Assembly (NCBI RefSeq): GCF_013373795.3
Contig: NZ_CP088022.1
Coordinates: 6,262,001-6,326,000, forward strand
Direction: 5' to 3'
Source: Bradyrhizobium quebecense
GTDB taxonomy: Bacteria > Pseudomonadota > Alphaproteobacteria > Rhizobiales > Xanthobacteraceae
Length of the DNA: 64,000 bases
The position numbers were made by a program, and so were the translations under genes. A model generated the notes under the pieces. It made no database searches and was not told the DNA's origin. It saw only the letters and a list, made by a program, of their open reading frames with translations. Of the stretch, positions 16,801 through 24,147 are shown in pieces (position 1 is the first letter of the stretch; every line of letters starts with the position of its first letter).

Positions 16801-18453
16801 TCACGGCACGACCGAGACCGGCGAGAAGTCGACGAACCAGCTCTTCGGCTGCACAAAGCCCTTGACCTTCGGGCTCATCGCGCGCGGCGCAACGTCGTGA
16901 GCGACGTACAGGAACGCCGCATCATCGACCGAGGCGGCGTGCAGTTCGGCAAGCGCGGCGTCGCGCGCTGCCGGTTCGAAGGTCTGGCGGGCCTTCTTCA
17001 CCAGCTCATCGAACTTCGGATTGTTGATGAAGCCCCAATTGTTCGAGACCGGCGGCGCCATGCCCGACTGCAGGAAGCGCACCAGCGCGAAGAACGGATC
17101 CATCGCCGCATAGGTGACGTTGGTCGCGTTCGATCCGTTGGCCGACGGATCCTTGGCGCCGCGCCGCCAGTTGGTGAACAGCGTATTCCACTCGATGACG
17201 TCGAGCTGCACATCGAAGTAGCACTCGGCCAAAGCCTGTTGCAGATACTCGTTCATCGGCAGCGGCAGCATCTGGCCCGAACCCGACGCCGAGGTCTGGA
17301 TCTTGACCGTCAGCTTCTTGTTCGGACCGAAGCCGGCCTCCTGCATCAGCTTCTGTGCGGCCGGCTTGTCGTATTTGATCTGGAAGGTCGGGTTGCCGCG
17401 CCAGGGATGGCCGGGCTCGAACGTGCCGGTGGCGGGTACCATCAGCCCCGCGAGCAGGCCGTCACGCAGCCCTTCGCGATCAACACAGAGATTGGCGGCC
17501 TTGCGGACGCGGATGTCATTCCACGGCGATCCTTCGACGCGGGAGAACTGCCACGGCCAGACATGCGGCTCCTCGTTGGAATAGAGATTGAAGCCACGCT
17601 GCTTGATCTCGGGCAGTGCGTCGGGCGCCGGCGCCTCGATCCAGTTGACCTGCCCCGACAGCAGCGCCGCAGTGCGCGCGTTGGCTTCGGGCATTGGCAA
17701 CAGCACCATCTTGTCGGTCTTCGGCACGCGGGCCTTGTCCCAGTAATTCTCGTTCTTCACCAGCTCGAGCCGCTCGCGCGGGGTGAAGCTCGACATCTTC
17801 CACGGGCCGGTGCCCGAAGCGTCCTTGGCGAACGCCGCCCATGCGGCCTGCGACTTCGCCTTGGCATCGGCGCCTTCGGCCTTGTCGTAGAATTGCTGCC
17901 ACTTGGCCGGGCTCGCCATGAACAAATTGGTGAGGTTGATCGGCAGGAAGCTGTCCGGCTCCTTGGTGGTCAGCTCCACCGTCATGTCGTCGATCTTGCG
18001 CGCCGAGACCAAGGTCGGCATGCGCGAGGCGGTGACGCCGACCTGGCTCGCATCGTATTGCGGCGCGTCCTGCTTCAGCACCTTGTCGACGTTCCAGACC
18101 ACCGCATCGGCATTGAACGGTGAGCCGTCGTGAAAGCTGACGCCGGGACGCAGCTTGAAGACCCACTTGGTCTTGTCGGCATCGTCGACCTTCCACTCGG
18201 TCGCAAGGCCCGGAATCATCGCGCTCGCCTTGTCCGACGAGGACAGGTCCCACATCGTCAGCGCGTCATACATCGTGAGCCCGGTGAAGCGGTTGCCCTC
18301 AAAACCCTGGTCGGGCTGCCCGAGCGTGCGCGGAATATCGGCAGCCGTCATGCCAATGCGCAGCACGGTCTCGGCGCTGGCGATCGCCGGCACACAATTG
18401 GCGATCGCAAGCGCCAGCATGATCGCCGTCGCATTGGTCTTCCTGTTACGCAT
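16801..18453 (-). CDS. oligopeptide-type (family 5) extracellular solute-binding protein 1
   Basis: 550 residues from ATG 18453, preceded by GAAGGGG. It has a signal peptide (MRNRKTNATAIMLALAIANC... ASAE). The family-5 fold is visible: LATEWKVDDADKTKWVFKLR, PGVSFHDGSPFNADAVVWNV, SGTGPWKMSSFTPRE and LNWRRGAKDP-type segments. It captures the ligand in the periplasm for the DppBC permease encoded downstream. It is the first gene of a seven-gene operon behind a sigma-54 promoter. It is a paralogue of the divergent gene at 18664, so the same permease may serve two ligands. Confidence 0.9.
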   Translation of the reverse strand: MRNRKTNATAIMLALAIANCVPAIASAETVLRIGMTAADIPRTLGQPDQGFEGNRFTGLTMYDALTMWDLSSSDKASAMIPGLATEWKVDDADKTKWVFKLRPGVSFHDGSPFNADAVVWNVDKVLKQDAPQYDASQVGVTASRMPTLVSARKIDDMTVELTTKEPDSFLPINLTNLFMASPAKWQQFYDKAEGADAKAKSQAAWAAFAKDASGTGPWKMSSFTPRERLELVKNENYWDKARVPKTDKMVLLPMPEANARTAALLSGQVNWIEAPAPDALPEIKQRGFNLYSNEEPHVWPWQFSRVEGSPWNDIRVRKAANLCVDREGLRDGLLAGLMVPATGTFEPGHPWRGNPTFQIKYDKPAAQKLMQEAGFGPNKKLTVKIQTSASGSGQMLPLPMNEYLQQALAECYFDVQLDVIEWNTLFTNWRRGAKDPSANGSNATNVTYAAMDPFFALVRFLQSGMAPPVSNNWGFINNPKFDELVKKARQTFEPAARDAALAELHAASVDDAAFLYVAHDVAPRAMSPKVKGFVQPKSWFVDFSPVSVVP

Positions 18454-18511
18454 CTGAGCAACCCCTTCGAAGTCTGGTGACGTTTTAGTGATTATTTCTT
18501 GGGCAAGCGTA

Positions 18512-18527
18512 TGCAATGCCTGTGCCA
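18512..18527 (-). promoter_or_regulatory. sigma-54 (-24/-12) promoter of the ABC/amidase operon
   Basis: Read on the minus strand this is TGGCACAGGCATTGCA, a perfect match to the RpoN consensus TGGCAC-N5-TTGCA. GG and GC are exactly 10 bases apart. It lies about 60 bp upstream of ATG 18453, so transcription would start near 18500. An enhancer-binding activator such as NtrC would be required; I see no certain enhancer site. Confidence 0.8.
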
Positions 18528-18610
18528 AGGGGAATAGTTCTTCAGCAAATAACCGCTAGGCGCGTCATTTCTTCCCACCTCGCGCCCCAACCGTGCGAAG
18601 ATGCCTATTC

Positions 18611-18626
18611 TGGCATCATGCTTGCA
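18611..18626 (+). promoter_or_regulatory. sigma-54 (-24/-12) promoter of the divergent binding-protein gene
   Basis: TGGCATCATGCTTGCA matches the RpoN consensus except for T in place of C at the sixth base, with the required 10-base GG/GC spacing. It lies 37 bp before ATG 18664, placing transcription start near 18638. Together with the opposite promoter at 18512-18527 it makes a back-to-back RpoN pair. Confidence 0.75.
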
Positions 18627-18663
18627 GGATTCGGCCCCGACTTCCCACCAACGGAGCCTTCAT

Positions 18664-20271
18664 ATGCGCGCGCGCAATTCGATCCTGACGGCGGCAATGG
18701 CGCTCGCCCTGACCGCGGGCTGGCCGGCCATGTCCGCGCGAGCAGAGTCCATTGTGCGCTACGGCATTTCGATGGCCGACATTCCGCTGACGACCGGCCA
18801 GCCCGATCGCGGCGCCGGCGCCTATCAGTTCACGGCCTACACGATCTACGATCCGCTGGTGGCCTGGGAGATGGATGTCGCCGACCGGCCGGGCAAACTG
18901 GTGCCCGGGCTCGCGACCGAATGGAAGGTCGACGATAGCGACAAGACCAAGTGGCGCTTCACCCTGCGCAAGGGCGTCAAATTCCACGACGGCAGCGACT
19001 TCAACGCCGACGCGGTGATCTGGAATCTCGACAAGGTGCTGAACGACAAGGCACCGCAATTCGACAAGCGGCAGAGCGCGCAGGTCAAGACCCGGCTGCC
19101 CTCGGTCGCAAGCTACGCCAAGATCGACGACCAGACCATCGAGGTCACCACCAAGACGGTCGACTCCTTCTTCCCCTACCAGATGCTCTGGTTCCTGGTC
19201 TCGAGCCCCGCGCAATATGAGAAGCTCGGCAGGGACTGGGACAAGTTCGCCAGCCAGCCCTCCGGCACCGGCCCGTTCAAGCTGACCAAGCTGGTGCCGC
19301 GCGAACTCGCCGAGCTGACCAAGAACCCGGATTATTGGGACAAGAAGCGGCTTGCGAAGGTCGACAAGATGATCCTGATCCCGATGCCGGAGGCGCTGAC
19401 CCGCACCAACGCGCTGCTGGCTGGCCAGGTCGACCTGATCGAAACGCCGGCGCCCGACGCCGTGCCGCAGCTCAAGGCCGCCGGCATGAGGATCGTCGAC
19501 AACGTGACGCCGCATGTCTGGAATTATCATTTGAGCGTGCTGCCGGGCTCGCCCTGGACCGATATCCGCCTGCGCAAGGCGCTCAACCTCGCGATCGACC
19601 GCGATGCGGTGGTTGGCCTGATGAACGGACTGGCCAAGCCGGCCAAGGGCCAGGTCGACCCGTCGAGCCCGTGGTTCGGCAAGCCGAGCTTCGAACTGAA
19701 ATACGACCTCGCGGCCGCCAAAAAGCTGGTGGAGGAAGCCGGCTATTCAAAGGACAAGCCGCTGAAGACGACCTTCATCATCGCCCAGGGCGGCACCGGG
19801 CAGATGCTGTCGCTGCCGATGAACGAATTCCTGCAGCAGAGCTTCAAGGAGATCGGCATCGACATCGACTTCAAGGTCGTCGAGCTCGAGACACTCTATT
19901 CGCACTGGCGCAAGGGCGCGGCCGACGAGATGAACGCCGGCATCACCGCCAACAACATCGCCTATGTCACCTCGGATCCGCTCTACGCCATCGTGCGGTT
20001 CTTCCATTCCGGCCAGGTGGCGCCGACAGGCGTCAACTGGGGCGGCTACAAGAATCCGAAGGTCGACGCGCTGATCGACGAGGCGAAACAGACGTTCGAC
20101 AGCGCGAAACAGGATGCGCTGCTGGCGCAGGCGCACGCGCTGATCGTCGACGATGCCGCGCTGGTGTGGGTGGTGCACGACACCAATCCGCACGCGCTGT
20201 CGCCGAAGGTGAAGACCTTCGTGCAGGCGCAGCACTGGTTCCAGGATCTGACGCAGATCGGCCTGGAGTAA
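18664..20271 (+). CDS. oligopeptide-type (family 5) extracellular solute-binding protein 2
   Basis: 535 residues with signal peptide MRARNSILTAAMALALTAGW... ARAE. The start at 18664 follows ACGGAG; the frame is open from 18601, but that region holds the sigma-54 promoter. It parallels binding protein 1 throughout (LATEWKVDDSDKTKWRFTLR, KFHDGSDFNADAVIWNLDKV, ALNLAIDRD). It is an orphan without its own permease, probably serving the divergent DppBCDF system with a different ligand preference. The downstream side was disrupted by an insertion sequence in a REP element, not in the gene. Confidence 0.9.
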   Translation: MRARNSILTAAMALALTAGWPAMSARAESIVRYGISMADIPLTTGQPDRGAGAYQFTAYTIYDPLVAWEMDVADRPGKLVPGLATEWKVDDSDKTKWRFTLRKGVKFHDGSDFNADAVIWNLDKVLNDKAPQFDKRQSAQVKTRLPSVASYAKIDDQTIEVTTKTVDSFFPYQMLWFLVSSPAQYEKLGRDWDKFASQPSGTGPFKLTKLVPRELAELTKNPDYWDKKRLAKVDKMILIPMPEALTRTNALLAGQVDLIETPAPDAVPQLKAAGMRIVDNVTPHVWNYHLSVLPGSPWTDIRLRKALNLAIDRDAVVGLMNGLAKPAKGQVDPSSPWFGKPSFELKYDLAAAKKLVEEAGYSKDKPLKTTFIIAQGGTGQMLSLPMNEFLQQSFKEIGIDIDFKVVELETLYSHWRKGAADEMNAGITANNIAYVTSDPLYAIVRFFHSGQVAPTGVNWGGYKNPKVDALIDEAKQTFDSAKQDALLAQAHALIVDDAALVWVVHDTNPHALSPKVKTFVQAQHWFQDLTQIGLE

Positions 20272-20281
20272 CTCGCTCCAC

Positions 20282-20309
20282 CGTCGTCCCGGCGAAGGCC
20301 GGGACCCAT
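20282..20309. repeat. left arm of a REP palindrome split by the IS element
   Basis: 28 bp starting CGTCGTCCCGGCGAAGG and ending GACCCAT. Its exact reverse complement is at 21736-21763, on the other side of the insertion sequence, so both are the two arms of a single REP element. Confidence 0.85.
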
Positions 20310-20377
20310 ACGCCGCGGCCTGCGCAATAGGCAAGCGGCCAGACGGCTTTCTAACAACACCCATTTGTGGTTGATGG

Positions 20378-20391
20378 TGTGGACGGCCCCC
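20378..20391 (+). repeat. left inverted repeat of the IS
   Basis: TGTGGACGGCCCCC, a perfect inverted complement of 21721-21734, located 58 bp before the recombinase start. Confidence 0.85.
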
Positions 20392-20448
20392 TACGGCATC
20401 AGTGTGCCAGAATGAGGTTGTTGTAAATCTCAGACAAGGAGACCGTCC

Positions 20449-21477
20449 GTGAGAGAGATTATCCGTATTGGGATGGATACGTCGAAGCATATTTTTGTGC
20501 TGCATGGAGTTGACGCGGCGGAACAGCCGGTGTTGCGCAAGAAGCTGTCGCGCAAGCAGGTGCTTGAGTTTTTTGCCAAGCTTCCGCCGACCGTGATCGG
20601 GATGGAGGCCTGCGGGGCGGCTCATTACTGGGGGCGCGAGCTTGGCAAGCTTGGCCATGAGGTGAAGCTGATAGCGCCGCAGTTGGTGAAGCCTTATGTG
20701 CTGCGGAACAAGAACGACGGGCGAGATGCGGATGGGGTGTGCGAAGCGATGGGCCGACCGCGGATGCGGTTTGTGCCGGTGAAGAGCGCCGAACAGCAGG
20801 CCGCGCTGATGCTTGCAGGTGTCCGCGATGGGCTGATCGGCCGCCGTACCCAGCTCAGCAATGCGATCCGCGGCTACGCGGCGGAGTTTGGCCTGATCGC
20901 GCCGAAGGGGTTGGACAAGATCGAGCCGCTGTTGGCCCGGATCACGCAGGACGAGAGCGTTCCCGCTATGGCGCGCGAGCTGTTCGCCATGCAGGGCCGT
21001 GACTATGCGCAGTTGCAGGGTGAGCTGAAGGCGGTCGAGGCCAGGCTGCTGGCCTGGCACCAGGCCAACGCCACAAGCCGTCGTCTGGCCCAGATCCCCT
21101 CGGTCGGTCCGATCATCGCGACCTCGCTTGTGATGAAGACGCCGGACCCGCACGCCTTCCGCTCCGGCCGCTTGTTCGCGGCCTGGCTCGGCCTGACGCC
21201 CAAGGACCATTCCACCGCCGGCAAAACCAGGCTCGGCAAGATCACCCGCGCTGGCGACGAGACCCTGCGTCGCCTGCTCGTGGCCGGGGCGACCGCGGTG
21301 ATCCGGCAGGCAAGGCTCGGGCGCGGCCACCCCTCGCGCTGGCTCGTGGCGTTGCTCAGGCGCAAGCCGCCGAAGCTTGCGGCCGTGGCGCTCGCCAACA
21401 AGGTGGCCCGCATCGCCTGGAAGCTGATGGCGACCGGCGAGAGCTATGATGCCGCACGCATGAACGCTGTCACCTAA
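20449..21477 (+). CDS. IS110-family DEDD recombinase (IS1111-type transposase)
   Basis: 342 residues. The N-terminal RuvC-like DEDD domain has Asp10 (GMDTSK), Glu53 (GMEACG) and Asp90/Asp93 (KNDGRDAD). The C-terminal Tnp_20 domain has PSVGPIIATSL and the catalytic-serine region FRSGRLFAAWLGL with Ser239, ending in a helical ATLRRLL-like segment. The enzyme excises the element as a circle and inserts it at sites specified by an element-encoded RNA. The start codon is a GTG after AAGGAG. The protein is full length and undamaged. Confidence 0.93.
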   Translation: MREIIRIGMDTSKHIFVLHGVDAAEQPVLRKKLSRKQVLEFFAKLPPTVIGMEACGAAHYWGRELGKLGHEVKLIAPQLVKPYVLRNKNDGRDADGVCEAMGRPRMRFVPVKSAEQQAALMLAGVRDGLIGRRTQLSNAIRGYAAEFGLIAPKGLDKIEPLLARITQDESVPAMARELFAMQGRDYAQLQGELKAVEARLLAWHQANATSRRLAQIPSVGPIIATSLVMKTPDPHAFRSGRLFAAWLGLTPKDHSTAGKTRLGKITRAGDETLRRLLVAGATAVIRQARLGRGHPSRWLVALLRRKPPKLAAVALANKVARIAWKLMATGESYDAARMNAVT

Positions 21478-21489
21478 CAGGTCGGCCGG

Positions 21490-21720
21490 CCGGACGTAGC
21501 GCTCGCCGGACGAACCGGAGCTGCAAGAGCAGATGGAATGATCGATCGATCCAGAACGCGAGACAAGCCGCGGGACCCATTGGCCTTCACAAGGTCGCCA
21601 GGTTGTTTGGCACTCGCGTCGCGGAAACCATCTTGGCCCAGCGATCAACACGATCGCATCAAACAGGCCGGACATATGGATGACAGCGATCCGACCAATC
21701 CCAGAAAGCTCTTGTGCCAC
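21490..21720 (+). ncRNA. candidate bridge/seek guide RNA region of the IS
   Basis: Noncoding stretch between the recombinase stop and the right inverted repeat, where IS1111-type elements encode their guide RNA. It contains CGGGACCCAT (21571-21580), the exact complement of ATGGGTCCCG that forms the right flank of the insertion (21736-21745), as expected of a right-target guide. GGCCGGA (21671-21677) and TCCGACC (21691-21697) can pair with one mismatch around a 13-nt loop containing CATATGG. RNA boundaries, loops and donor guides are not established from sequence alone. Confidence 0.45.
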
Positions 21721-21734
21721 GGGGGCCGTCCACA
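21721..21734 (-). repeat. right inverted repeat of the IS
   Basis: GGGGGCCGTCCACA, a perfect inverted complement of 20378-20391, one base before the REP right arm. Confidence 0.85.
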
Positions 21735-21735
21735 T

Positions 21736-21763
21736 ATGGGTCCCGGCCTTCGCCGGGACGACG
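21736..21763. repeat. right arm of the REP palindrome split by the IS
   Basis: ATGGGTCCCGGCC ... GGGACGACG, the exact reverse complement of 20282-20309. It abuts the right inverted repeat of the IS. A further REP-like fragment (CGTCGTCAGCCGGGACGAC) follows at 21786-21804, before the cyclase stop. Confidence 0.85.
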
Positions 21764-21819
21764 ACGAACGTGCGGCGTCTATTTCGTCGTCAGCCGGGAC
21801 GACACCGGGTTTGTGGCAC

Positions 21820-24054
21820 TTACTTCGTCGTCAACGCGAAGGCGCCGTCCCAATCGTCCGGCGGCGGCTCCTTCTGGAAGGCGCGGATGCGCGCCTCGTA
21901 GAGGCGGTAGAGATATTGCAGCGTCTGCGCCTCGTCGGTCTTGCGGCCGCGCTCGATCGCGGCGAGCGCACCGTCCCAATCACGGCTGCGGTAGCAGGCG
22001 AGCATTTCGATGGTCAGGTTGCGCAGCCGCTGGAAGCGGCCGGAACCGGCCACGTCCTCGCGGCCGGCGATCGCATAGATCACCTCGGGCTCCTTCTTGC
22101 CCTTCACCATGATGAAGTCGAGTTCGAGGATCGCGAACTTCTCCTTCACCGCGAGCGCGGTCTTCGATCCCACGATGATCGGGAAGCCGTATTCCTTGGA
22201 CTGCCCCTCCAGCCGGGCCGCCAGATTGACGCTGTCGCCGAGCACCGAATAATTGAACTTGAGATCAGACCCCATATTGCCGACCACGCAGGTGCCGGTG
22301 TTGAGGCCGACGCCGATGTTGAGCGGCACATAGACGTGGCCACCGTCCAGCGCTTCCTGTTCGCGCTTGCGGTTGAGGTCGCCGACGTGCCCCAGCATGT
22401 CAAGCGCGGCGTCGCAGGCGTTGAGCTGGTGCTGCTTGTCGTCGAGCGGCGCATTCCAGAATGCCATGATGGCGTCGCCCATATATTTGTCGATATAGCC
22501 TTTGCGGGCGAGGATCGCGTTGGTGAGCGGCGTGAGGAAACGGTTCATCAGCGCCGTGAGGCCTTGCGGATCGCGCTTGTAGGTTTCCGAGATCGAGGTG
22601 AAGCCGCGCATGTCCGAGAACATGATGGTCATCTCGCGCTCCTCGCCGCCGAGCACGAGCCGCTCCGGCGATTGCGCCAGCTGCTCGACCAGCGCGGGCG
22701 ACATGTACTGCACGAATTGCGACCTGATCTGCCGGCGCTGCTGCTGTTCGCGCACGAAGGCGGAGAAGATCAGCGTGAGATAGATCGCCGTGGTCGACAT
22801 CAGAGGATAGGTAAAATCGATCAGGAGCCGATGCTGGGAATAGAAATACCAGGATGTGCCGGTCAGCACCGAAGCGAACATCCCGCCGACGACGACCAGC
22901 GTGATCGGACCGAACTTCGGCGCGAAGGCGATGACCAGGAGCCCCATGATCAGCGCGGCGAAGAACTCGATGCCGATGCCGTAGTTCGGTTGCGAAACCA
23001 CGTCACCGGTCAGCGCGCTCTCCAGCACCTGAGCGTGAACCTCGACCCCGGGCATCGCCGGCGTCACCGGCGTGGTCTTGATGTCGTTGAGCCCGACCGC
23101 GGAGGTGCCGATCAGGATCAGCTTGCCGGCGATCCTGTCCGGCGGCACCCGCCCATCCAGCACATCGACGGCCGAGACGTAGATCGATGGGTCACGCCGC
23201 GCATAGTGGATCCAAAGCTGGCCGTGGAGATCGGTCGGGATCGCAAAGCCCTTGATCCCGAGGCTCTTGATGCCGGCCTTGTCGGCCTTGATCAGGATGG
23301 TGCCCGAGCCGCCCGCCACCCGCAGCATTTCGAAGGTCAGCGACGGCATGGTGATGCCCTGGGCGACCATCATCATCGGCACCCGCCTGACGATGCCGTC
23401 GCGTTCCGGCCTGATCGTGAACAGGCCTCGCCCGGCCGCGGCCTCCTCAAGCACCGGCACGTTGCGCAACAATCCCGGAAACTGGAACATGAAGCTCTGC
23501 GGCTCCTCGCCGAGCATCGCAAGCCCGGTGACCGGCAGCCTTTCGTTGAGGTCGGCGCGCACGTTGGGGCCGCCGGACTCGCCGAGCACCACGCGCGAGT
23601 TCTTGATGGCGTCGGCCAGGATGCTGTCGTTGCTCGGCAGCTGCCGCAGCCTGGCGCGCATCTCCTCGTCCAGGCTGCTGAACGTATCGGCCGCGATATC
23701 GGGGTTGAGACGATCGGGCTCGGAGAACACCGCGTCGAACGCGATCACCACGGCGCCGAGCCGGGTGAGGTTGATGACGATGTCGGCGAGCCGCGTCCGC
23801 GGCCACGGCCATTGCCCGAGCCGGGGGTCAGCGAGGCTCTTCTCGTCGATATCGACGATGGTGACGGGCCGCGCGGTCTTCTGGCGCGGTTCGAGCACCT
23901 GGAACGTGTCAAACGTCCTGACGCGGAGCTCCTGCACCGGAGCCGGATCCGCGATCCGCAGCGCGGCGATGCCGATCAACAGCGCCACGCAGGCCAGCCG
24001 CGCATAGCCGAAGCGCCGTCCGAACCACCTTCGTATCGCCTTCAGCCGTTTCAT
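21820..24054 (-). CDS. CHASE2-domain class III adenylate/guanylate cyclase
   Basis: 744 residues. A first membrane helix (LACVALLIGIAAL) precedes a periplasmic CHASE2 sensor of about 300 residues (FDTFQVLEPRQK ... VTIVDIDEKSL ... LGQWPWPRTRLADIV ... GKLILIGTSAVGL). Three C-terminal helices follow (about 365-440), then a cytoplasmic cyclase domain with FSDMRGFTSISE, YIDKYMGDAIMAFWNAP and VLGDSVNLAARLEG. The two metal-binding aspartates (FSDMRG and MGDAIM) are present. It converts ATP (or GTP) to the cyclic nucleotide in response to a periplasmic signal. It lies 93 bp downstream of the giant adhesin gene, same strand, so co-transcription is likely. Confidence 0.92.
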   Translation of the reverse strand: MKRLKAIRRWFGRRFGYARLACVALLIGIAALRIADPAPVQELRVRTFDTFQVLEPRQKTARPVTIVDIDEKSLADPRLGQWPWPRTRLADIVINLTRLGAVVIAFDAVFSEPDRLNPDIAADTFSSLDEEMRARLRQLPSNDSILADAIKNSRVVLGESGGPNVRADLNERLPVTGLAMLGEEPQSFMFQFPGLLRNVPVLEEAAAGRGLFTIRPERDGIVRRVPMMMVAQGITMPSLTFEMLRVAGGSGTILIKADKAGIKSLGIKGFAIPTDLHGQLWIHYARRDPSIYVSAVDVLDGRVPPDRIAGKLILIGTSAVGLNDIKTTPVTPAMPGVEVHAQVLESALTGDVVSQPNYGIGIEFFAALIMGLLVIAFAPKFGPITLVVVGGMFASVLTGTSWYFYSQHRLLIDFTYPLMSTTAIYLTLIFSAFVREQQQRRQIRSQFVQYMSPALVEQLAQSPERLVLGGEEREMTIMFSDMRGFTSISETYKRDPQGLTALMNRFLTPLTNAILARKGYIDKYMGDAIMAFWNAPLDDKQHQLNACDAALDMLGHVGDLNRKREQEALDGGHVYVPLNIGVGLNTGTCVVGNMGSDLKFNYSVLGDSVNLAARLEGQSKEYGFPIIVGSKTALAVKEKFAILELDFIMVKGKKEPEVIYAIAGREDVAGSGRFQRLRNLTIEMLACYRSRDWDGALAAIERGRKTDEAQTLQYLYRLYEARIRAFQKEPPPDDWDGAFALTTK

Positions 24055-24147
24055 GCCGTCTGGATATCACGCGCGGAGAGTTGTTCCAATCAAGCAGTCG
24101 TTGCGCAATGCAGGATCCGGTCGGCCCTTTCAGGAGGCCGACGCCCA

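Larger units (their letters stand above)
20378..21734 (+). mobile_element. IS110-family (IS1111-type) insertion sequence in a REP element
   Basis: About 1.36 kb bounded by 14-bp inverted repeats, TGTGGACGGCCCCC (20378-20391) and GGGGGCCGTCCACA (21721-21734). True ends probably lie a few bases outside, because IS1111-type repeats are subterminal. It encodes one intact DEDD recombinase and a noncoding stretch of about 240 bp after it, the position of the guide RNA in this subgroup. No target duplication is expected or needed. It sits between the two arms of a REP palindrome, a common target of these elements. Intact coding sequence and repeats suggest a recent, possibly active copy. Confidence 0.88.

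Noticed and set aside
20272..20377. Guide RNA at the left end of the IS
   Set aside because: The stretch left of the left inverted repeat is host REP sequence, and only about 57 bp separates that repeat from the recombinase start. IS1111-type elements carry the RNA after the gene, where the longer noncoding stretch lies.
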